Assembly: GCA_046727855.1 (NCBI GenBank)
Contig: JBKPDL010000106.1
Location: 1-20,444, forward strand
Source of the DNA: DASPWV01 sp046727855
GTDB taxonomy: Bacteria; Acidobacteriota; Vicinamibacteria; Vicinamibacterales; UBA2999
Direction of reading: 5' to 3'
Length of the DNA: 20,444 bases
Both the position numbers and the translations under genes were made by a program. The first letter of the stretch is position 1; each line of letters begins with the position of its first letter. Below are positions 14,064 through 20,444 of the stretch, piece by piece. A model generated the notes under the pieces. The model was given only the letters and a program-made list of their open reading frames with translations, ran no database searches and was not told the origin of the DNA.

Positions 14064-16016
14064 ATGATCGAATGGCAGACGCTCTTCACCGATGTCGAGT
14101 CATGCGTCGATGCGACGATTGAGCGCGTTGGCCGGCGCATTCGGCTCGGTACGCCGCTCGGCCTCGGCAAGGCCAACCATCTAGTCAACGAGTTCTTCCG
14201 TCGTGCGCGCGAAGATCCGCGGCTCGACCTGCACATTTTTACTGCGCTCACGCTTGCCCGGCCGCGTGCACACGGGGAACTCGAGCGGCGCTTCATCGAG
14301 CCGCTCGCGGATCGGCTCTTCGGCGGCTATCCCGAACTTGCGTACGTCGATGCCCTCCGGCAGGGAACACTGCCCGATAACATCCGCGTCACCGAGTTCT
14401 ACTTTCAACCAGGAAGCGTTCTGAACTGCGCTCTCGCCCAGCAGCAGTACGTGAGCAGCAACTACACGCACGTCGTGCGCGACCTCATGAACGCGGGGAT
14501 CAACGTGCTCGCGCAGCTGGTCTCGAAAGCCCCGGACGAAGGCGGCGCGATCAGTCTGAGCTGCAATCCGGATCTTACGCTGGATCTAGCTCCGCAGATG
14601 CGGCAGACAGCCCGTCGCGGCGAGAACGTCGCACTCCTGGCCCAGGTGAACAGGAACCTCCCATTCATGTACGGCGACGCGGCTGTGTCACCGGACTACT
14701 TCGACGCCATTGTCGACGACCCGAAATATGACTTCCGCCTCTTTGCGCCTCCGAATCCCTCCGTCAGCACCGCCGATTACCTGATCGCCCTCTATGTCAG
14801 CGCGCTGATCCGGGATGGCGGCACGCTCCAACTGGGCATCGGGGCGCTCGGCGATGCGATCACCTACGTGCTGAAGCTGCGCCACGAGGACAACGACGTC
14901 TATCTCAACGTGCTCTCAGACGCCGCTGTCCTCGCACGCTTCGGCGATGTAATCGAACACGTAGGCGGGACTGGGCGATTCGAGCAGGGCCTCTATGCGG
15001 CCACCGAGATGCTGGTCCACGGGTTTCTGGAGCTCTATCGCTGTGGCGTATTGAAGCGCAGAGTCCATTCGGACGTCGCGGTGCAGCGTCGGCTAAATGC
15101 CGGCGGCACCGCCGAAGACCTGCGCGGGACTCACGTCGCCCACGCGTGCTTCTTCCTGGGTCCTGAGCGCTTTTACGAGACGCTCCTCAGAATGGACCGC
15201 CGCGATCGGGAACGGTTCTGCATGACCGGCATTGGGTTCGTCAACCAGCTCTATGGTCAGGAGGAGTTGAAGCGACTACAGCGAAAGGACGCAAGGTTCG
15301 TCAACACGGGTCTCGTCATCACGCTCTCAGGTTCGGTCAGCTCCGATGCATTGGAGGATGGTCGCGTGGTCAGCGGCGTCGGCGGACAGTACAACTTCGT
15401 CACGATGGCGCAGGCGCTCGACGACGGCCGATCCATTCTGCTGATTCGCAGCACGCGTGAGGATGATGGTGCGCTACGGACGAATATCCGCACAACTTAC
15501 GGTAACGTGACGATTCCACGCCATCTTCGCGACATCGTGGTCACAGAGTACGGCATCGCCGATGTGCGCGGCCGCACAGTTCAGGATGTCGCCACAGCGC
15601 TCATCCAGATTTCCGACTCTCGATTTCAGCGTGAATTGCTGCAGGAGGCGCAACGGGGCGGCAAGGTCGGCACACGCTACCAGGTTCCCGAGTGGTGTCG
15701 CGGCAATACGCCGGAGCGGCTCGATCACGTGTTGTCGCGCTATCGCGCGAGCGGCCTGTTCCCTTCCCTCCCTTTCGGGACTGACCTAACACACGAGGAG
15801 ATCGTGCTGAAGAAGGCGCTTGAACGTCTCAAACGAGCGGCCAAGCACAAGAAGGAGTTGGTGCCCGGACTAGCCGCTTTGCGCAAGATCATCGACGTCC
15901 CCGATGAGGCGCGACCGTACCTCGAGCGCATGAGGCTCGATGCTCCGCGAACAGTCAAAGATCGCTTTCTGCAGCGAATCGTCGTGTACGCCCTTGCCTC
16001 GATCGACGCGATCTAG
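14064..16016 (+). CDS. Acetyl-CoA hydrolase/transferase family protein
   Basis: A 650-aa family I CoA-transferase-like protein. The N-terminal domain includes LGTPLGLGKANHLVNEFF. Between them, LQLGIGALGDAI (256-266) is a CoA-binding loop, and Glu315 in ATEMLVHGFLELY is the probable catalytic glutamate. The C-terminal domain has VVSGVGGQYNFVTMAQAL (436-452) and IPRHLRDIVVTEYGIADVRG. Such enzymes hydrolyse acyl-CoA or move CoA between carboxylates. At 650 residues it is longer than typical acetate CoA-transferases (about 430-550), with an extra Lys/Arg-rich C-terminal tail (LKRAAKHKKELVPG). It has no clear operon partner apart from the small Pro-rich frame upstream. Confidence 0.9.
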   Translation: MIEWQTLFTDVESCVDATIERVGRRIRLGTPLGLGKANHLVNEFFRRAREDPRLDLHIFTALTLARPRAHGELERRFIEPLADRLFGGYPELAYVDALRQGTLPDNIRVTEFYFQPGSVLNCALAQQQYVSSNYTHVVRDLMNAGINVLAQLVSKAPDEGGAISLSCNPDLTLDLAPQMRQTARRGENVALLAQVNRNLPFMYGDAAVSPDYFDAIVDDPKYDFRLFAPPNPSVSTADYLIALYVSALIRDGGTLQLGIGALGDAITYVLKLRHEDNDVYLNVLSDAAVLARFGDVIEHVGGTGRFEQGLYAATEMLVHGFLELYRCGVLKRRVHSDVAVQRRLNAGGTAEDLRGTHVAHACFFLGPERFYETLLRMDRRDRERFCMTGIGFVNQLYGQEELKRLQRKDARFVNTGLVITLSGSVSSDALEDGRVVSGVGGQYNFVTMAQALDDGRSILLIRSTREDDGALRTNIRTTYGNVTIPRHLRDIVVTEYGIADVRGRTVQDVATALIQISDSRFQRELLQEAQRGGKVGTRYQVPEWCRGNTPERLDHVLSRYRASGLFPSLPFGTDLTHEEIVLKKALERLKRAAKHKKELVPGLAALRKIIDVPDEARPYLERMRLDAPRTVKDRFLQRIVVYALASIDAI

Positions 16017-16136
16017 GATCGTCTTGCTCGCAGCCGCTCCGCCTCGCGACGAGAGGCCACACGATCGGCGCTGAGTGCAGCTTGACATTCCTTCACTAGG
16101 AGCTCAAGTGGAGTCGAGAAGTAGCGCGGTGAGATC

Positions 16137-16565
16137 CTATTCGAGCTTCTCCAGAATTCCAGTCGACTCACCGACTTCGATGAGATAGCCGTCGGGATCG
16201 CGCATATAGCAGCGGATCTCCTCGCCGTGATCTTTTGGCGGTGTGAGAAACGTGGCACCCTTCGCCGACCAGTCTCGATAACAGGCGCGAACGTCAGCCA
16301 CACGGATATTCATGAAGGCGGACGCTCGGCGCAGATTGTTAGGGGGCGCAAGGATGACGTCTGGCTTGTCGTCGGTGGGCCCGCCGCCGACATTGAGGAT
16401 CACCCAAGAGTTCGCGAGCCGGATGAATGTTGGTTCTCCGCCACCGACGATGCGTCCGCCCAGAACGCCCGTGTAGAACGCGGCGGATCGATCGACGTTG
16501 GCCACTGTGAGGAAGTGGGTCAGAAGAATCCCTTCTGCCGGAGCCGGGAAATCTGCGCGTTTCAT
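16137..16565 (-). CDS. VOC-family (glyoxalase/bleomycin-resistance-like) protein
   Basis: A 142-aa protein with paired beta-alpha-beta-beta-beta modules. The first module begins LLTHFLTVANVDRSAAFYTG with a candidate metal-binding His17. The second has ASAFMNIRVADV and ends EEIRCYMRDPDGYLIEVGES, whose Glu is the usual last ligand. ATG 16565 was chosen because GGGAG lies just upstream and the earlier in-frame Met adds unrelated residues. VOC proteins include glyoxalase I, dioxygenases and antibiotic-binding proteins; nothing here fixes the substrate. Confidence 0.88.
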   Translation of the reverse strand: MKRADFPAPAEGILLTHFLTVANVDRSAAFYTGVLGGRIVGGGEPTFIRLANSWVILNVGGGPTDDKPDVILAPPNNLRRASAFMNIRVADVRACYRDWSAKGATFLTPPKDHGEEIRCYMRDPDGYLIEVGESTGILEKLE

Positions 16566-16924
16566 GGAAGCTCCCTTCATCTCGGTTAGTCTCGATTCAA
16601 CGGGGCGATTCAGCAAGAATCAATGCGACCGTGAGAACCGACGCCGAACGCCCCCTCGACCGAAGCCGGAGCTGCCAATTCCCACTCTCACGGAGCCGGC
16701 GGACGACTGAGGCGTTGACCGAATCAACGGCCGCGAACTAAAGGCCCCCCGAACCAGGCGCTGTACTTGACCGGGACCGCATGTAGGGGGTTTCGCGACT
16801 CAACGCTCCCCCGTGCGGCCCGGCAGGTGAGCTGGGTCGTTAGGTCCCCATCAACGCCGCGGGTTTACCGAGGTTGGTCGCGACCCACAGCCCGCCCGGC
16901 GCGGTGGACGTTTGCCAGATACTC
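16566..16924. other. Gap without a convincing gene
   Basis: No coding frame is convincing. An imperfect inverted repeat (GGGGG at 16786-16790 against CCCCC at 16808-16812, with an inner GCG/CGC pair) could form a hairpin, but no T-run follows it. The stretch may hold the eroded N-terminal half of the phosphoesterase that becomes readable from about 16925. Confidence 0.35.
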
Positions 16925-17400
16925 GGCGGAGCTCGATGAACGTAACTTCTTGTTTCATTAGCGCGCGTGGTTGGAGACGTCGCTGCAGACAGCGCGAGAA
17001 GACTGCAACCACTTCAAGAATCCGCTGTATTCAACGCCGCTCGCCACGGTTCGTCAGTGGACTTACGCCTGCGGCTCGAACCGCACGCCTGCGGCTCGAA
17101 CCGCTCTTCATCGAGTACGGTGTCGACGTCGTGCTCCAGGGACACGACCACGTGTATACTTCGTTTCCGGATCAGCTGGGCAGTTGCGGAAGGGCAACAT
17201 GCAGCCACCGGCGCACACCCCCTGCGTACTTCAATCAGGATCAAAGCTTTATATTCGTCGAGGTTGCCGGCGACGAGATGTACTGCCAGGTCATCTCACG
17301 CGCGGGACGGTCAGTTGATTTCGGTACGATCCGCCGACACATACGGCAGACCGCGCCGCAAATGCACTGCGCTGAACGGTTTCGAGCGATAACGTTATGA
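16925..17400 (+). pseudogene. Calcineurin-like metallophosphoesterase pseudogene
   Basis: Fragments in three frames line up as the C-terminal half of a purple-acid-phosphatase-like phosphoesterase: AWLETSLQTARED and NPLYS from 16965, then ARHGSSVDLRLRLEP, then LEPLFIEYGVDVVLQGHDHV (the GHDH metal motif), then YFVSGSAGQLRKGNMQ, then FNQDQSFIFVEVAGDEMYCQ and RSVDFGTIRRH to TGA 17398-17400. At least three lesions separate them: small deletions around PLYS and after GHDHVY, and a 20-bp tandem duplication at 17065-17104. The N-terminal metal-binding half is not found. The terminal TGA overlaps the nhaA ATG, suggesting a former two-gene operon. Confidence 0.7.
17065..17104 (+). repeat. Perfect 20-bp tandem duplication
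   Basis: The unit ACGCCTGCGGCTCGAACCGC occurs twice, back to back (17065-17084 and 17085-17104). Removing one copy restores a continuous reading of HGSSVDLRLRLEPLFIEYGV across the site. Because 20 is not a multiple of three, the duplication shifts the frame and breaks the phosphoesterase gene. Confidence 0.95.
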
Positions 17401-18593
17401 ACCACGATGAAACGGGGCACGAACGGCCGCGTCGCGTGCGAGGCACCGTTCCTCGCGTTTCATCGTTCCTAATCGAGCACTTCCTCCTGCTGCCAGTCGG
17501 CGCGCTAATCGCACTCGCGTGGGTGAACATTGAGCGCGAGAGCTACTATCGGTTCACTCTTGCGGCTGCCTTTGCGGTGAATGACGTCGCCATGGTGTTC
17601 TTCTTCGCCGTAATGACGAAAGAGGTTGTCGAAGCGACGGCGCCAGGCGGAGTCCTTCACTCGTGGCGAAAAGCGTTGCTGCCCATTGTGGCGTCCATTC
17701 CGGCGGCCGCGGTGCCGGCAGTGCTCTATGTGCGCGCGGTCGCGGCGCTTGACGAGCCGAGGCTGGAGGTCGCCTGGCCGGTGTCGCTCGCGACGGACAT
17801 CGCGGTCAGTTATTTCGTCGCGCGGATCGTGTTCGGCAGACATGCGGCGATCCCATTTCTTCTGCTCCTCGGTCTCGTCTCGGATGCATTCGGCGTTGCC
17901 GCACTCGCGTTGTTCAATGTCAATCGTCCGATCCACCTTGCCGGCCTGTTGCTGTTGATTCCAGCGATGCTCGTCGCCAGGGCGTTACGACGGGCGCGCG
18001 TCACGAGCGTTTGGCCCTATCTCATCACCGCGGGTGGTCTCGCCTGGGGGGCGCTGTTCTGGAGCGGGCTCAATGCCGCACTCGCGCTCATGCCGATCAT
18101 CCCGTTCCTGCCGCACGCGCTGCGCGATCCAGGGCTCTTCGTGGATGCATCGCCAGATGCCACCGACACGCTGAATCGGTTTGAATACTGGGCACGCTAT
18201 CCGGCGCAAGCGGCCGTGTTTTTCTTCGCACTGGTCAACGCCGGCGTACCCTTTGGCGCACTCGAACTCGGCACGTGGGGAGTACCCATCGCGGTGATCA
18301 TCGGCAAGCCGCTCGGGGTGCTTGTCGGCGCCAGTCTCGCGACCGTCATCGGTCTGCATCTGCCGCACCGAATCGGCTGGCGAGAGCTCATCGTCATCGG
18401 CTTGAGCGCGGCGATAGGTTTCAGTATGGGGCTGTTTTTCGCCACCGGCCTCCTGCCGCCGGGTCAGCTGCGCTCCGAGGTCAGCATCGGCGCGCTGTCG
18501 ACTGTTGCTGCGGCGCCTCTGGCGATCGGAGCTGCGAGGATGCTGCGCGTGGGCAGGTTCGCGCGCCAACGTAGCGCCCAAACCGCGCGCTGA
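17397..18593 (+). CDS. nhaA: NhaA-type Na+/H+ antiporter
   Basis: A 398-aa, about 12-helix secondary transporter that would exchange Na+ for H+ in the inner membrane. Family landmarks are AAAFAVNDVAMVFFFAVMTK (helix II region), LATDIAVSYFVA with D134 (E. coli D133), LLGLVSDAFGVAALALF (helix V) and VPIAVIIGKPLGVLVG with K304 (E. coli K300). In E. coli helix V carries the essential Asp163-Asp164 pair; here it reads Ser162-Asp163, so the first aspartate is missing while the partner lysine remains. This could change ion stoichiometry or selectivity. The ATG at 17397 overlaps the dead phosphoesterase stop (ATGA). The N-terminal 20 residues are charged. Confidence 0.9.
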   Translation: MNHDETGHERPRRVRGTVPRVSSFLIEHFLLLPVGALIALAWVNIERESYYRFTLAAAFAVNDVAMVFFFAVMTKEVVEATAPGGVLHSWRKALLPIVASIPAAAVPAVLYVRAVAALDEPRLEVAWPVSLATDIAVSYFVARIVFGRHAAIPFLLLLGLVSDAFGVAALALFNVNRPIHLAGLLLLIPAMLVARALRRARVTSVWPYLITAGGLAWGALFWSGLNAALALMPIIPFLPHALRDPGLFVDASPDATDTLNRFEYWARYPAQAAVFFFALVNAGVPFGALELGTWGVPIAVIIGKPLGVLVGASLATVIGLHLPHRIGWRELIVIGLSAAIGFSMGLFFATGLLPPGQLRSEVSIGALSTVAAAPLAIGAARMLRVGRFARQRSAQTAR

Positions 18594-18968
18594 CGTGTTG
18601 TGGGGTTCAGCCGTGCCTGTGACAGACGTCAGAGGGAGAGCCAACCTCGAAGCGCCCCGTCAACCGCGTCGATAAACGCCGAAGAAGTTTCCGACGACGG
18701 TGAGCACATCGGGAATCCCTTAAGAATGTTCTTGGTGTCTGTCAGCTCGCCGGTCGGCAACTGATATCGAAAATGCAGCTCTCCCACTCGTGGAACAATC
18801 AACCTACGACCTTCAACCGGCACAAGTGTGCGGTCTTCCAAGTCGCCGTCTGACTGTAGCAACGCGTCCTCGGCACGTCCGGGAACCTGGGCGCGTGGTT
18901 AAGGGTAGAAGACAACCGGTACTTCGCGGGCGGCGGTGTAGTTCTGGATTCATATCCTGAACTCGACC
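18594..18968. other. Gap; one weak minus-strand frame
   Basis: A TTG-initiated minus-strand frame (18629-18862, 77 codons) contains VPVEGRRLIVPRVGELHFRY and has only moderate third-position GC. It has no recognised family and no ribosome binding site that I can see, so I do not call it a gene. No hairpin-plus-T-run terminator was found between nhaA and the convergent gene. Confidence 0.35.
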
Positions 18969-20444
18969 CTATCCAGCCATTCCCGCGTAGATCCCCCTCG
19001 CCCGCCGCCACAACTGCAGCACTTCTTGCTTCTGCGCCGGCGTGTCGAAGGCGTCCGATTCCTCCAGCAGCTGAAGCACGCGATCAATCCATCGCACGAA
19101 ATACTTCGCATCTTCCGGCGATCGCGGGCGGGCGCCGTCCTTCACGAGGTAGACAGGGTTGGTGTGCGCGTAGACGTAGCTGTCCATCAGCAGGCGCTGC
19201 CGCTCCGGACCGGTCACGCGCGCAGCGATCCAGCCGCTTTGTTCGACCGGCACCTTCCCGCTGAACTTCGCGTGATAGGGATCGGTCGGCTTCAAGGTCT
19301 GCACCACTTTGCCGTTCTGGACGATGTCGAGCGCCTCCATCGGCAACATCGATCGCGCCTCGACCTCGACTTGCACCGAAGCGTTTCCCGGCCCCAATTT
19401 CAGTTCTTCGCCCGGCTCGCGCCCGTCCACCTTCATGAAAACCAGCGGCCCATTGGTGATAAACGATCTCCCGGCGGTCATGGCGCCGATCCACTGCTCG
19501 TAATCCACCGGCGCCGGCGTGCGCACGTAGACGCGGGTCGTGCCAATCGCCGGCGCGCGCCAGTAGTTGGTCATCGCATCGGTGCCGGCCGAGGCCGGGA
19601 CGCGGAACCCGAGGTTGAGCACCCGATACCACACCTGCGCCGAGATGTACTCGTCACTCCAGATGCACATCACATCGTAGTAGTCGACGTTACCCACCGC
19701 CACGTTCACGGGAAACTCACGGGCGCCGCTGTAGTCCTGTTCCTCGGGATGACGCTTTGGCGTCTGGAACGGATGCACGTATCCGGCGACGCCGCCCTGC
19801 GCGTGCACCGCTTCGAGGATGTGATCGTTCGGCGGATATTGCGCCGGCAGCGCCGTGCCCTGGTTGCCCAGAAACTGGGGCCATACGAACTTCTTCAAAT
19901 TGAGAAGCGCCATGTGCCCGGCGAAGCTCGGGCGGTATTCCTCGTTGAAGTAAATCAGTCGGTCCGTCTTGGAAATGGCGTTCAGCTTCCCTTCGAAGTA
20001 CTCGAGATCATGAATGCGAGTACCCGACTGATTGGCGATGAGGTCGTTGACGACGTGCAGGTCCTCGGCTTCGGCCTCGAGCATCAGTGACTTCGGCGTT
20101 GCCTCGTAGATGCCGCCGTAGTTCATGTGGAGGTGGTTGTCCCCCGAATGCCAGCCCTGCGCCGACATATCGATCAGCCGCTTGAGCGAGAACTCGACGG
20201 TGCGGGTCTCTCCCACCGCGACCTGCAGCTGTTGCCGTACTGGTTGATACTCGAAGCCCCGGGTCAGCTCGATCGTCGCCGGCCCCGCCGGCAGCTCGAT
20301 GGTGAAGCTGCCGGGCGCATGGAAGTAGTGGTCGCCGGTGACCACGACCATCCGGTGGAATCCCTCATGGGGCGTGTAGCTCTTGCCGTCGCTGCCGACG
20401 ATGTAGGCGCGAGCCTGTGTTTCCTGGCCGGTGCCCGCGTCGCG
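18969..20444 (-). CDS. CehA/McbA-family metallohydrolase, 5' end outside window
   Basis: The frame is open to the window edge (491 visible residues), so the true start lies upstream. The visible N-terminus has a beta-sandwich, carboxypeptidase-regulatory-like segment (FHAPGSFTIELPAGPATIEL). Then comes the PHP-like catalytic part: GWHSGDNHLHMNYGG with metal-binding His/Asp residues, HAQGGVAGYVHPFQTP, VGNVDYYDVMCIWSD and PASAGTDAMTNYWR, followed by a beta-rich domain (SVQVEVEARSM). The family is named for carbaryl hydrolase CehA and the microcin McbA proteins, and many members are exported metal-dependent hydrolases. The substrate is unknown. It is convergent with nhaA. Confidence 0.88.
   Translation of the reverse strand, partial: RDAGTGQETQARAYIVGSDGKSYTPHEGFHRMVVVTGDHYFHAPGSFTIELPAGPATIELTRGFEYQPVRQQLQVAVGETRTVEFSLKRLIDMSAQGWHSGDNHLHMNYGGIYEATPKSLMLEAEAEDLHVVNDLIANQSGTRIHDLEYFEGKLNAISKTDRLIYFNEEYRPSFAGHMALLNLKKFVWPQFLGNQGTALPAQYPPNDHILEAVHAQGGVAGYVHPFQTPKRHPEEQDYSGAREFPVNVAVGNVDYYDVMCIWSDEYISAQVWYRVLNLGFRVPASAGTDAMTNYWRAPAIGTTRVYVRTPAPVDYEQWIGAMTAGRSFITNGPLVFMKVDGREPGEELKLGPGNASVQVEVEARSMLPMEALDIVQNGKVVQTLKPTDPYHAKFSGKVPVEQSGWIAARVTGPERQRLLMDSYVYAHTNPVYLVKDGARPRSPEDAKYFVRWIDRVLQLLEESDAFDTPAQKQEVLQLWRRARGIYAGMAG

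Noticed and set aside
16013..16136. Minus-strand helical-looking tail (CQAALSADRVASRREAERLR) after the VOC gene
   Set aside because: No start codon with a ribosome binding site outside the VOC gene, mixed third-position GC, and antisense to the end of the CoA-hydrolase gene.
16786..16812. GGGGG/CCCCC inverted repeat as a terminator
   Set aside because: No T-run follows and no gene ends just upstream on either strand within a sensible distance.
18629..18862. 77-codon minus-strand frame with a TTG start
   Set aside because: Weak codon bias, no family recognised, no ribosome binding site; kept only as a note in the gap entry.
1..20444. CRISPR array, tRNA, rRNA, IS element ends or transposase
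   Set aside because: No regularly spaced repeats, no clover-leaf candidates noticed, and no transposase or integrase motif in any frame I read.

Overview
A GC-rich bacterial chromosomal segment with short intergenic gaps and high third-position GC. The gene content fits a soil- or groundwater-type Acidobacteriota (Vicinamibacteria-like) or related metagenomic lineage: tandem Crp/Fnr regulators, small CxxC-x19-CxxC zinc ribbons, a ComA-like protein outside methanogens, a CehA/McbA-type metallohydrolase and a ligase-ACP-acyltransferase fusion. The taxonomy is inference; no rRNA or tRNA gene is visible.

Layout. 1-596: no convincing gene. 597-1272 (minus): three small genes encoding a DUF7662-like protein, a 50-aa arginine-rich protein and a zinc-ribbon protein, the last two overlapping by 4 nt. 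1380-2738 (minus): two tandem paralogous Crp/Fnr regulators. Divergent from them at 2827-3944 (plus): a second zinc-ribbon protein with the same cysteine spacing, a coupled 70-aa ORF, a small membrane protein and a LysM-like protein. 4045-5259 (plus): a saccharopine-dehydrogenase-like/trans-acting enoyl reductase. 5194-9761 (minus): a row of genes ending in ligA and a small coupled gene, preceded by a remnant of a LigD polymerase domain, a universal stress protein, a 59-aa membrane protein, a ComA-like protein and a truncated SDR. 9843-12475 (minus): an acyl-CoA synthetase/ACP/acyltransferase fusion broken by three frameshifts. 13002-13637 (minus): an intradiol dioxygenase. 13805-16016 (plus): a frameshifted small Pro-rich protein and an acetyl-CoA hydrolase/transferase-family protein. 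16137-16565 (minus): a VOC protein. 16925-18593 (plus): a metallophosphoesterase pseudogene with a perfect 20-bp tandem duplication, then an NhaA-type antiporter. 18969-20444 (minus): the C-terminal part of a CehA/McbA-type metallohydrolase running off the window.

The dominant theme is decay or sequence damage. At least five loci carry readable lesions (LigD tail, SDR stub, ligase-ACP-acyltransferase, Pro-rich protein, phosphoesterase), while long genes such as ligA, the CoA-hydrolase family gene and nhaA are intact. Some single-base lesions could be assembly errors. The 20-bp duplication and the truncations look like genuine mutations. I do not see a coherent new defence or biosynthetic system. 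The most notable items are the LigD-polymerase remnant overlapping ligA, the twin zinc ribbons flanking the Crp pair, the unlisted small membrane protein and the substituted active-site pair in NhaA.
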